A stretch of DNA of 64,000 nucleotides from Isoetes taiwanensis. Lineage: Eukaryota > Streptophyta > Lycopodiopsida > Isoetales > Isoetaceae. Below, piece after piece: positions 36,205 through 48,187 of this stretch (positions are counted from its first letter, which is position 1; the number at the start of each line of letters is the position of its first letter). The notes under the pieces are model-generated. The model was not told where the DNA came from and searched no databases. It was given only the letters and a program-made list of their open reading frames with translations. Where the stretch lies: contig JAJEKV010000088.1 in NCBI GenBank assembly GCA_021234155.1, positions 188,001-252,000 of the forward strand, given 5' to 3'. Made by a program: the position numbers and the translations under genes.

Positions 36205-38832
36205 CCCTTTGAGCCTGTTAAGACAACAGACTTTAAGCCTTATAGTTCCATTTGAAAAAATAAGGAACTTCAATTGCAATCCTAGAAATAGACAGGTGAA
36301 ATCTAATTCTAGGCCCTGATAAGGAGCAAATTAGAATAGAGACTATATATAAAACCAGAACAAAACAAAAATTTGGAATACCAACAATACTAAAGACATA
36401 GTTCAATAAAGAATAGCTCAAATAAGCAACGTTTTACAATGTAGAAAAAGGAGATATGATATTCGAGTATAACAGATTGAAACATAACTCACATACTGTC
36501 TGAAGCTTAAAGCAACAACATATAATATTGCAACCCTAAAGCATTATTGCAGATCTAAGAATGATTCAAAAGTAGGCGATATGAAGCAACCGGGTTTACA
36601 TAATATAATTTATGACTTAGCCAAGCTGTAGTGGTGGAACAACATATAATAACTTAAAAACAGAAAAGTAGATAGATGTCACCAAGAAGCTAAATTCCAA
36701 GTAAAATCCTGCAGATTTGAGCGGTGGTTTTGCTCGTTGAACACCATGAAAAGCACCACATGGAGGGATAAGTCCGGTTACTGCGGTGGAACCAAATGCA
36801 AGTTAGCCTAAAGAGGGTAAATGCACAAGCCACAAACAGGTAAGCTAAAGACCCATCCGACTTATCGCCCTTCACCATTTAACAACTTTACGTTGAAACA
36901 AGGCATTTGAAAAATATGATTATAAATCACATTAGCATGTGACAATACATATACAAAGGAGAGGATCACTTAAGAACTGGATGCATTATCAAGAAAGGCA
37001 ATAGAAAGTGGAAAAAAACGAAAATTCATGAACTTATGAGTAAGGCAAAATTTAAACAAGAATACGTAAAAGAGATCCAAAAACTTGACTATATTATTGA
37101 CCATTTAAAATGATAAGGAACCAAGGCGGGAATCAGGCAAGACAAATACTGCATAAGGGTCCTGAACTTTTACAATGGAGAGGCAGTTTTTGGCACTTAG
37201 AATTAATTTAGACTAAATCCTTAAAACATGTAAACTAGCTTGTGGACAAAGCACCGATCATTTTAAGAGGGGAATTACGGTTAATATTTTAGAACACGAC
37301 CCTAGAGCGGGGAAGAGCAGGATAATATAGAGAACTATGAAACTCAATCTTTGGAATTTAGGGACTTAAATGAGAGATAAAAATCTAAGGTGTACATGGA
37401 TGATCCCTATGGTAATGGGATCAAATCTTTACTGAGGGCATAAAGGAAAGCGACATAAGGCTGCAAATATCTTCAAAAATCCATCCAAGTAAAATGAATG
37501 AACATCCTAAGCAATATTAAGCGGATAATGTATAAATCGAATGAATGAGGCACTTAAAACAACCGTTAAAAGAACATAATAGTGTATGAGGCGGTTAAAG
37601 CATTTGTTTAAAGAACATAAGTGAGCGGTGACACATAACGAATAAATAAAATCTATCACATACTAAGATCTTTGGAAGATCAAATAGAACAAATGGATAG
37701 ATCTTCATAGACCCAATAACGATGAACATAAATAGAGAACTTCACTAAAATTTACAGAACAAGTAGACCTAAGTACTTGTACTCGGTTGGAGAATCACTC
37801 TAAGAAGATTAAACTAACGTGGTTGCATAACTTGGCTTATATAGAATAATTTGTGATAATTAAAACAAGCAATTAGAATCTGAGCATATAGATGCCTTTA
37901 CATGAAAAAAAGAAGCAAGGAAAAGTGAGATCCGGTTTATATCAAACAAAACCTGATTCGTCATGTTGGTGTTGTTGCCATCAATTCCACGTTGAGAAAC
38001 TCCATCGAAGCGATAAAATCATACTTGCATTGGGAAGCATTGGCATGGCATGGATAATCTTTTCGTCTATTCCGAGCTACTTGGCATGATCTGAGCTATT
38101 TAGGCATCGAAATACCTCGGTGGCCATTTTTACCTAATACAAATGAGTTAGACAGAGAATCTATAAGCAAACATTCAAGAGGATTCGGATTGTTTGTTTT
38201 CTTCTTTTGCAACCTAGCGTGATGCATTGAGCAAATGCCGATTGCCTTCCGAAATTTCGGCCAATCTATATATGCGCTAGCATGAAATAAGGCAAGATCT
38301 GAGCTATTTAGGCGGGGAGATACACCAAATCTATCTTTCTTGAAATCCAAGAGCAAAGCGGACCCGCATAGATGCCAGCTTGTGCAGATCGGAATGGAAG
38401 ATACGAAGGTAGACTCCACTGCATCGTGAACAACTAAGGTATTTCTGAAACCCTAAAGAAGGAAAGCATTATTTCGAATATAGATGAATATAGGTGTAAA
38501 AGGGGATTTTGTCACAATGGAAAAAAGACTATATAGCTAAAAATGCAATAGCCTGATAAATATTCGATAAATATTCGACGAAATCTGGCAAAGATATTAA
38601 CCAAAGGACATTTCCGCTTATTTGTTAGGATGATCCAACTTAAAGTTTAAATGTTTACAGAATACCAAGAGATGCGAGTTGTTTAAAGTTCTACAACTCT
38701 ATGGTATAGGATGTGTCTAGGACATACAATGGTATAGGATATGTGTCTAAGACATTAAGTTATTACCAAAGACCCAAGAGGCAAGCTTTTATGAAGATTA
38801 TCAGCCTATTATTCAACATACATATAAAAAAA
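36205..38832 (+). repeat. 5.56-kb tandem array, unit 4 (partial, Helitron-free)
   Basis: Collinear with unit 1 from its start, reads through the empty Helitron site at 38741/38742, and continues about 90 bp into unit sequence before leaving it at the A run (about 38832). Confidence 0.95.
38741..38742. other. Empty Helitron target site
   Basis: GGTATAGGATA|TGTGTCTAAGAC here corresponds exactly to both flanks of the Helitron in units 1-3. Insertion is between A and T with no target duplication. Confidence 0.92.
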
Positions 38833-39262
38833 AAACAGACTGTCAAAAACTAGCTAGTTTGTAATATTTTGGATATCATCTTCTTAGTTGTCAAATCATG
38901 AACTACACTGCAGATTTGCTATACGATGTCCTTTGGCCTATTGTTTGGTCTACTACTCATATGCTTTGTGCAAGTATAGTTTTGCATTTGCAAATGCATT
39001 AACTGGACTAAATATCCACTTGCTTTAACTGCAAGCCTCTTACCTAGACCAAAAATTGAGGGTTAGATGTTTGGGTGCACCAAACAAATTGCATTGGTTT
39101 TTCACTTCTACAATATTTTTAAACATCCAGTAGACATGGATCTAATTGCAAGTCTGTCTATTGTTTCGTAAGATTATGAGCATGATATACACTTTATACA
39201 TATGAATTGTCCCTTATTTTCTAATATAAACCATAGATTTAACTTGGAAGTGTTCGGATCCA

Positions 39263-39400
39263 ATATCTAGCATAATAACAGGGGGGTGTTTTTGTAATTT
39301 TATACGTTTTTTGGCATGGTTTTCCTATGATTTTGGTGCTGTATTCATAGAGGCATACTAAATAGTATTTCTAGAGTGCGTCATTTTTAGGGCGTTGATT
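39263..39400 (+). repeat. Shared left-terminus sequence, copy 1
   Basis: AATATCTAGCATAATAACAG, then GTTTTCCTATGATTT, then GGCATACTAAATAGTATTTC. Matches 54389-54530, with similarity starting abruptly at AATATCTAG in both. Confidence 0.75.
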
Positions 39401-41084
39401 TAGATCGGCTTAAACAATCTAACGGCTGTCATTACCATCACTCCATTAATATATATCAAACCCCATAACTTTTGTCCTCCTGTAGCTTTCCTTCTCGATA
39501 TTGATGTTGCTGGGGGAGTCGATTGCTGCTACTTATCCATATGAGGTCATAGCTTTTGTTCTGCTAGTTAATGCTAGAGATTGGTTTTTATTATCTTCTT
39601 TGGTTCAGCATAGTGCGTTAAAGCATGGGCCACAGCATGAAAATGACCAGCTCTCTGGCGATGTTGGCGACAATATGAAAATGATGCTTTTTGTTCTCAA
39701 GCAGAAAAAACCTTTGGGCCTCCGTTTCTGCCATACATGAATCAGATAACCCTAAAAAAAACCCTTCCTCTTTGGATATTTCTTATTCTGTCTCACGTGT
39801 GCAAGTGCTGCAGCTTCTGGGTTTCTTCAGGGCCAACCATCTGTTTTTCAGGAAGAGATCTGGTTCTGCTCTTTTAGGGTGTAACTCAACCGTTTCAATC
39901 TGTTCCAGGGACCGATTCTTGTGGCAGGGGGAGTTTCTTCCTAATGCACTAGAAACCCTTGGTTTACCCTAATCGGTCGATGGGTATGATCTGGATATCT
40001 TGCATCTATTTAGGAATGTCCAATGGATATATAACAGAGGAAATCTATCTGCTTAATTCTATAGAGCCTTCCTAGTACCATATCCGTGATTGTTATTTAG
40101 CAGGATGTCATGGTCACCTGGTTTCGTATTCTTCAGCTTGCTTTCATGAACCTTGAACTTCATGTACAAGATGAAGTTCTTGTTGCCATTAGAAAGTATA
40201 CCTTCATGGAGGATGGCCTTCATCAAAGTGCTTTTCGAAATCGTGGTGCAAATTTAGGATTGACGAGCATACAGGTATGTCTGATCATTTTTGCTATGAT
40301 GAATAATATGCTTGCATTGACCTACATGGCATACGATTAGGTGAGTGCACAGCAGTCATCTGGTTGTCATATTTTTAGTGATGCTGGAAGGGTTACTGTG
40401 CATGCTCCTCTTGTGTTTACCTCACAAAAAGTCTTGCTTGCACCAAGTGCCAAGTATGTGGTAGGTACCAGGATCGAATTAATCAGTTTTGGATTGCTAT
40501 TATAGATGTACTCTGCTTGATAGAAGGTGTTGCAGATGGTTACTCAGGGTGGACCAACAATGGGAGCTACTTTACAATTTTCAAGCTCTGACTCTTCTGT
40601 TGCAACTATGGATGTGAATTCAAGAACTGTGACTACTAAATCTCATGGCAAAAGTGTGAGTCAATTGTGATGAATTATGAAACTTTTACATTGGTAGTTA
40701 CTAATGTTGCATGTCAACATTGGTAGTTACTAATGTTGCATGTCAATTTTTCTTTCTTCAGCTTCTTTTTGCAAAGGCATATAGCCATGCAGGTGTTTTG
40801 ATGAGTGAAGCTATGGCGAATTGGAAGTCGCGTATGCCTTTGTCGATGACACTTGGCGTTGGTGGAGGGCAGCTTGGTGTTGGCGAGAAAATGTTTGTTT
40901 TCCCGTTGGCACGGATGTAAGGCTAATTTTGGAATGTCAATTTAGATAGACTTGCCATATGTGCATTATGCACATTGTGTTAATTTATTTATTGCTATAC
41001 CAAGGATAATATTGGAGTGGTATGAAAGCGACCTGCTGAGTTCATCCGCCTCTCCAAAACACAATTTGGCATGTTTTTCAAGAC

Positions 41085-41760
41085 AAAAATATTGTATTGG
41101 TTTGCTGCCAAGGTTATTGAGTTCGGTTGAAGATGAACAGAAAAAAGAACATGCTCTTTTAAGAGAAAGGATGGTTTTTTCTTATTATCTGAATTTTTAA
41201 AATTATGTAAAACACATGTTCAAGATGGATATAGAATAATAGCAAGGGTTACACTTGGGTTTGCTCCTCCAGAAGTTGTCAGCATTCTTTGCAACGTCTA
41301 TAGAACACTAAGTTGTTTCAATTATTCTATTCACATTAACTATTTGCTTCTAATATTTTAATATTGATATTTCCCGTATTATATTGGATGCTTAGCATAT
41401 TGATGGCGATGTCAAGATAGACAAAAATATTGTATTGGTTTGCTGCCAAGGTTATTGAGCTTGACTGAACAGAAGGAAGAACATGCTCTTTTAAGAGTAA
41501 AGATGGTTTTTTCTTATTATCTACATTTTTAAAATTATGTAAAAGACAAGTTCAAGAACACCGCAAGATCATGGATAATGAATAGCAGCAAGGGTTAGGC
41601 TCCTCCAGAAGTTGTCAGGATTCTTTGGATTCTTTGCAACGTCTATAGAATAGTAAGTTGTATCAATTATTCTATTGTTCACATTAACTATTTGCTTATT
41701 CATTAATATAAATTCTAGTATTACATGCGAGCTCATATTTTAATATTGGTATTGCTTTAT
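41085..41760 (+). repeat. ~0.33-kb tandem duplication
   Basis: Two copies start CAAAAATATTGTATTGG at about 41085 and about 41421. Both contain 'gaacatgctcttttaagag' and 'ctcctccagaagttgtcag', with several indels between them. Confidence 0.85.
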
Positions 41761-41881
41761 ATTGTGTGTACAATCCTATGCAATGAGTTTGTTTCATTAA
41801 ATTGAGCACCTTTGTTTTGTTTGACTTCTTATGCTATAATATATCATCTATCATTAGACTTTGTTAGGTGTTTGGTTTTGT

Positions 41882-42368
41882 TAGGGGCCGAAGGGCCAAA
41901 ATTTTTAGTATAACTACCCACATAACTACCATTAACATTAATTAACACAAACTATTGCATTGAACATTTTTTAATTGAAACCCCCCTGAAACCCCCTGTA
42001 GTTTGGGTGCATATTCACACGGGGGGTGACGCAGGGCAGCGAGAGCCCCTATAATTATGTTTTGCATGTACAAAATCAACACCATATAGTACATTACCTC
42101 AAATCTTATAGTATTTTGTAAACCTATAGCAATTTTTGTACATGCATACCCCACAAACGAGGAACTTTATGTACGGTGTGGATCAAGGAATAAAGGGTGC
42201 ATATGCCTATCCAACAGCTCTCGATGCCCGGAGTCACCCCCCGTGTGAATATGCACCCAAACTACATATGCACCCAAACTGCAGGGGGTTTCAGGGGGGT
42301 TTCAATTAAAAATGTTCAATGCAATAGTTTGTGTTAATTAATGTTAATGGTAGTTATGTGGGTAGTTA
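41882..42368. mobile_element. Foldback element, family F1, copy 2 (long arms)
   Basis: Near-perfect inverted arms of about 115 bp: the left arm starts TAACTACCCACATAACTACC (41911) and the right arm ends GGTAGTTATGTGGGTAGTTA (42368). The right arm carries an extra partial copy of 'tatgcacccaaact'. The core is shared with 14577-14870 and 56109-56378. Confidence 0.85.
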
Positions 42369-44168
42369 CTCTAATTGGAATGAATGGGCCAAGGGAATAC
42401 ATGAGATGAATTTTTTCCTAGGTTTTATGTATAATCTTAACTTTTTACCTTATTTCCATAACTTTAGGGTTGGTAAATTTTCCTATCCCTAATCCTTCAC
42501 GATGGCAAAAACGTAGACCTAATCCGGCAAGACCTTTTTCTGTTACAAATCCACATCCGTGTCCGGGTTATTTAGGATATCTTTGCACAGTCTGCGGCTT
42601 CGCATATGTCTATTCTTCTTCCAATAGCGGATATGATCCTACTGGCTGAAGCTTAAGATTACCCTTGTTTATGGGTAGACGCAAATGTGGATTTACCAAG
42701 TCCCGGAAGGCGCTTACGCACAGATTATTCAAGTTCCAAATCCCTATGAAATTATGCCCCTTCCATTACGCTAGTAAATCGAGAGCATGGATGTTCCAAA
42801 GAACTCCGGCAAGCACCCCCCTCAACAAGAATGATGGCAACAATATCAATCGGGTTTCTAGTCTTTAATTATTTTCTACTTCTAGCTCTAATTTATTTGC
42901 TAAATATAACTTGGCCTTTAGATCTAATGCCGCCTTTACTACCTCCATTTTCTTTTTCTTGGTAGTTTGCCTATGCCTTTTACCTCTGTGTACATTTTCT
43001 ATAGTATTACAACCGATTCTAACTCATAGCGGGATGGTTGCTATATTATTCACGTTACACATTTCGATTTCTTAGCCATGTCTATTTCTTAGCCATATTA
43101 TCCGTGGCCGGATATTGATTGTTTTGTAGATCTAAATTCAAACTTCCACCATAACAATTTTCATGTATTTTCCATTATTGGCTCGTAGTCCATTTTCCAA
43201 TAGCTATGTTCGGTGGATGCATTAACGGCCTACATGTTCCCAAAAGTCGGCTATCGTCCTAATGTAGTTTTGATGCATGGCACGCTGGCACAATATTTAC
43301 AAGAAATATTCCCTTGATATCTTAGCTTTGTATTTGTCGATTTAGATTCTAGTTTTACATAAGAGACTAATGTTTTTCCCAAATCTAGCGACTGGATTCT
43401 ATGTTTGTGCCATGCTGCTATATGTCTGCAGCTTCTTATTGTCTTGTTGCATGCTCTATTCAAGGACACAAGGGCACAAAAATCACGTAAAATAAGTTCT
43501 CGTCATTGCTTTAATGGCGGCCTTTAACCTTATCCTTTCCTTTCCGGGCTTTGACCGATAGTTGCCCTATAGATATTGTTCCCTTATGTGTTTTAATGTT
43601 GTAGCTCACGGCTTGACATGCATTTAATGACGTCCCCCGCTTTTTTGGTGGTAGGCTTCAAATGGTCAAGGTGCATATACTCTAGAATCTTTGTAGAACT
43701 TCTGTCTTTCTTATTAGTCTACCTCGGTCCATTCTTTTTCTTACATGATGTCTATGGTCCATAACAGTCCATAATCTATGATAAACTTGGGATATTATGC
43801 TATATTTCTACTATATGTAGTAATGTAGTTCACACCTTATACTTTAAAAAGATATAGTCCGGTCTATAGTCCGGCGGTTTTATGGGCTTTTACATACAGT
43901 TAATGTTTATCTAAGTATTTTTCCCTTAAATCGATTGGATGACCTATCTTGTTAGGTTTAAATTCATATTACATTATGATAGTAACTATTCATGACTACT
44001 GAATGTCACAATGTACTGATTTTCAACTTTGCACTCTATGGCAGTATGTCTCCGTCGGGTTATCTTATTTGTTAGTAGTATAGATCTCTTTGCACTTAAG
44101 TTGCATTTTCAGCTTATCTTATACACTCATAACTCATTTGCTAATCTTAGCTTTTCTGATATTATATT

Positions 44169-44270
44169 TGTGGTGAAGGGCGTTAAGCCGAACAAGTTTA
44201 TAGCTTACCTGTTAGTGGCTTTTGCATTTACCCAGTTCTTGGCTAACTTGCATTTGGTTCCACTGCAGGT
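44169..44270 (+). other. Exon-like block in Y copy A, inverted relative of the array block
   Basis: VKGVKPNKFIAYLLVAFAFT, then a Leu-rich stretch, is open up to CTGCAG|GTAATC. It is the diverged counterpart of minus-strand 20190-20091. Downstream similarity to the array unit continues through 'ggggttttttaatgttact' (about 44785) and the 45240-45300 block. Confidence 0.35.
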
Positions 44271-45229
44271 AATCAAACTTTGTTCCTCCATGTGAAGTTT
44301 TTATCATAGTAGCTTGGGCGAAAGGATTTTTTGCTCGAACAAGACTTACAGACCTGTGCTTCCAGCAAACACTATTTTTTCACTTGGATTTGAACATGCT
44401 GCTTTGGAAATATGACTTCACTATTTTTGTGTCTTTACCTCTTACTTCAATCTAATTTCTAGCAGCCATCTTGTTCAAACGATGATGGTATTCTATGTCC
44501 TTTGTCATTTTCCATGTTTTAAGGTGCAAACATTAAAGTAATTTCTTGTCTTAATGAGCCTTCAAACTTAAAATGCTTGCTTATTGTTATCTTATTCTAA
44601 TTAACGTGGTGTTTTTTCTATCTTTAGTCTTCTGATCATATCTTGCATTATTTTTTACTTAATACCTCAAATCAAGGCCCGAATTGGATAATCACCTGTA
44701 TCTAGTTCGGGACTGCATTTAAAAGGCTTTTATGTCCAAATGGACTTAGGAGTCTTAATGGTCTGATGTAAATCAGGCTTAAAAGGGGTTTTTTAATGTT
44801 ACTTCAGTTTCTAGGTTTAACCTAGAACCTTGCTCTGAGGTCAGGTGCTCTCTATTATGATATAATTTAACTATGAGATGAGGTCAGACATTCTTTTCTA
44901 CATTATGTTACATTCTAACCACTTTATATTACTTTCTAACCACTGTTTAGTATTGTACACAGAATACAGCACATAAACTGCAAAAATGATGATATGGATT
45001 CCAACTCCAACTGGATTAAGGAACTTATTCTGCTCAAGTATGACAAATGCATGTTTTTAGTTCCAATGTTGCTGTACAAGCTGTAATGTCTGCATCAAGT
45101 GCAAGGAGGTACAAGGATTTATTGTGTACAACGAATTTTGTATCTTTCAATCTAAATTTGTAAGTTCTATTTGCATCAATATGATTGTACATCGAACTCA
45201 AAATGTTAACATGCGTTCCACGTTCCACC

Positions 45230-45600
45230 AACCATGGGTTTTTATGGAAAGAGTTTTTCCATGGCTGGTTGTGTATCTTGAAAAAAACTTTTACACTATT
45301 ATACCCTAACAGTCATCATCAAGATGCTGTTGAATGCTGATGCAACATCTCTATGGCCATCTCCTAGCACTTTGCAACAACGAGTTCCTGAAAAATGGTA
45401 TTGTGGGTATTGTGTTTCCTGACACTAAATGACAATCAGTTCCCTGGATTACAATATGACATCGAAAACATGAGGAGTTCACTCAAGATAAACATGTAAG
45501 TTTCTGTTTTCTAAGAGTAGTTTTTATACGGGATTGGGTAGGGCCCCTGTGTTACAACAGGGCCCTACTCTCCCTGTTGTAACTGTATTGGAACTTAGAT
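45230..45600 (+). repeat. Inverted diverged match to array unit positions 24680-24915
   Basis: CCATGGGTTTTTATGGAAAG and TTTTTCCATGGCTGGTTG (about 45231-45270) and 'cagggccctactctccctgtt' variants (about 45555-45577) are reverse complements of array unit sequence. Order is collinear with the 44.2-kb block, so the whole Y region is one inverted paralogue. Confidence 0.75.
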
Positions 45601-47104
45601 AAATTCCTATCTAAAAGGGGCCACCTAACCTGCGGCTGGTGGAAGGGTTTTTTTATGTAGTATTTTGGATATCATCTTCTTAGTTGTCAAATCATGAACT
45701 ACACTGCAGATTTCCTATACGATGTCCTTTGGCCTATTGTTTGGTCTACTACTCATATGCTTTGTGCAAGTATAGTTTTGCATTTGCAAATGCATTAACT
45801 GGACTAAATATCCACTTGCTTTAACTGCAAGCCTCTTACCTAGACCAAAAATTGAGGGTTAGATGTTTGGGTGCACCAAACAAATTGCATTGGTTTTTCA
45901 CTTCTACAATATTTTTAAACATCCAGTAGACATGGATCTAATTGCAAGTCTGTCTATTGTTTCGTAAGATTATGAGCATGATATACACTTTATACATATG
46001 AATTGTCCCTTATTTTCTAATATAAACCATAGATTTAACTTGGAAGTGTTCGGATCCACTCTAATTGGAATGACTGGGCCAAGGGAATACATGAGATGAA
46101 TTTTTTCCTAGGTTTTATGTATAATCTTAACTTTTTACCTTATTTCCATAACTTTAGGGTTGGTAAATTTTCCTATCCCTAATCCTTCACGATGGCAAAA
46201 ACGTAGACCTAATCCGGCAAGACCTTTTTCTGTTACAAATCCACATCCAGGTCTGGTTATTTAGGATATCTTTGCACAGTCTGCAGCTCGCATATGTCTA
46301 TTCTTCTTCCAATAGCGTATATGATCCTACGGGCTCAAGCTTAAGATTACCCGTTTATGGGTAGACACAAAGGTGGATTTACCAAGTCCTGAAGGCGCTC
46401 AAGCATTTATTATTCAAGTTCCAGTCCCTATGAAATTATGCCCTTCCATTCTCTAGTAAATCAGAGCATGGATGTTCCAAAGAACTCCAAAGAAGCACCC
46501 CTCACAACAAGAATGATGGCAACAATATCAATCGGGTTTCTAGTCTTTAATTATTTTCTACTTCTAGCTCTAATTTATTTGCTAAATATAACTTGGCCTT
46601 TAGATCTAATGCCTGCCTTTACTACCTCCATTTTCTTTTTTACTGGTAGTTTGCCTATGCCTTTTACCTCTGTGTACATTTTCTATAGTATTACAACTGA
46701 TTCTAACTCATAGCAGGATGGTTGCTATATTATTCACGTTACACATTTCGATTTCTTAGCCATGTCTATTTCTTAGCCATATTATCTGTGCTGGATATTG
46801 ATTGTTTTGTAGATCTAAATTCAGCTTCCACCATAACAGTTTGCGTATTTTCCATTATTGGCTCGTAGTCCATTTTCCAATAGCTATGTTCAGTGGATGC
46901 ATTAACTGGCCTACATGTTCCCAAAAGCTGGCTATCAGGTCCTAATGTAGTTTTGATGCATGGCACAGTGGCACAATATTTACAGTAATATTCCCTTCAG
47001 TATCTTAGCTTTGTATTTGTCAGATTTAGATTCTAGTTTTACATAAGAGACTAATGTTTTTCCCAAATCTAGCGACTGGATTCTATGTTTGTGCCATGCT
47101 GCTA

Positions 47105-47357
47105 TATGTCTGCCCGGGGGGTTCACTTATAGTAAGGGGGGTATGCCATGTGCGTGCATAGGGTGATCAAAAACACCCCCGTATACGATTTCTTGAAAGG
47201 CAAATTCGACCCCTTTCGTACAAAGTTTACCCCAAGTAGTGGCAAAAAACCCCCCTACCTCTTACGTATACGTATGGAAATGGGTCGAAAAAACCCCCCT
47301 ACAAGTCACTCAGGCACATTGTATGGCACTTACAGTGAATCCCCCTTGTATGTCTGC
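47105..47357. mobile_element. 235-bp Mutator-like MITE with 9-bp target duplication
   Basis: Copy A reads CTATATGTCTGCAGC; copy B repeats TATGTCTGC at 47105-47113 and 47349-47357 around a 235-bp insert. Ends are imperfect inverted repeats: CCGGGGGGTTCACT on the left and AGTGAATCCCCCTTG on the right. C-runs punctuate the interior. A 9-bp duplication is the Mutator-superfamily hallmark. Non-coding. Confidence 0.88.
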
Positions 47358-48090
47358 AGCTTCTTATTGTCTTGTTGCATGCTCTATTCAAGGACACAGG
47401 GGCACAAAAATCACAGAAATAAGTTCTGTCATTGCTTTAATGGCAGCCTTAACCTTATCCTTTCCTTTCCAGGCTTTGACTGATAGTTGCCCTATAGATA
47501 TTGTTCCCTTATGTGTTTTAATGTTGTAGCTCTGGCTTGACATGCATTTAATGATGTCCCCTGCTTTTTTTCATGGTAGGCTTCACCGGTCAAGTGCATA
47601 TATACTCTAGAATCTTTGTAGAACTTCGCCTTTCTTATTAGTCTACCTCGGTCCATTCTTTTTCTTACATGATGTCTATGGTCCATAACAGTCCATAATC
47701 TATGATAAACTTGGGATATTATGCTATATTTCTACTATATGTAGTAATGTAGTTCACACCTTATACTGTTGCAGCATATAGTCTGGTCTATAGTCTGGTT
47801 TTATGGGCTTTTACATACAGTTAATGTTTATCTAAGTATTTTTCCCTTAAATCGATTGGATGACCTATCTTGTTAGGTTTAAATTCATATTACATTATGA
47901 TAGTAACTATTCATGACTACTGAATGTCACAATGTACTGATTTTCAACTTTGCACTCTATGGCAATATGTCTCCGTGACGTTATCTTATTTGTTAGTAGT
48001 ATAGATCTCTTGCACTTAAGTTGCATTTTCAGCTTATCTTATACACTCATAACTGCTGTTGCTAATCTTAGCTTTTCTGATATTATATTT

Positions 48091-48187
48091 GTGGTGAAGG
48101 GCGTTAAGCCGAACAAGTTTATAGCTTACCTGTTAGTGGCTTTTGCATTTACCCGCCTTGGCTAACTTGCATTTGGTTCCACTGCAG
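48091..48187 (+). other. Exon-like block in Y copy B
   Basis: Same block as 44169-44270, with the donor CTGCAG|GTAACC retained. Small changes near a CAG site alter the frame (TTTACCCGCC in place of TTTACCCAGTT). Confidence 0.3.

Larger units (their letters stand above)
39263..42368. mobile_element. 3106-bp insertion in copy A, composite
   Basis: Copy B reads GGATCCA|CTCTAATTGG at 46052-46068. In copy A the interval opens with AATATCTAGCATAATAACAG and closes with the F1 foldback arm ...GTGGGTAGTTA. The left end is shared with 54389. It holds short open frames (39501-39740, 40711-40920), an internal tandem repeat and an F1 element. No obvious target duplication or matching terminal repeats, so the class is unresolved. 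Confidence 0.7.
38862..45640 (+). repeat. Second tandem duplication, copy A (X-Y unit with insertion)
   Basis: X (38862-39262) and Y (from 42369) match 45655-46058 and 46059-48706. The X offset is 6793 bp and the Y offset about 3690 bp; the difference is a 3106-bp insertion present only here. Sequence identity is very high except at CAG/CTG sites. Confidence 0.9.

Noticed and set aside
19511-38832. C-to-T deamination (RIP-like or methylation decay) as the cause of differences between units
   Set aside because: Changes at CAG/CTG give CGG, CG, CCG and indels rather than TTG/CAA, so deamination does not fit.
39263-42368. Calling the 3.1-kb insertion a Helitron
   Set aside because: The empty site in copy B reads A|C rather than A|T, and the right end has neither CTRR nor a terminal hairpin.
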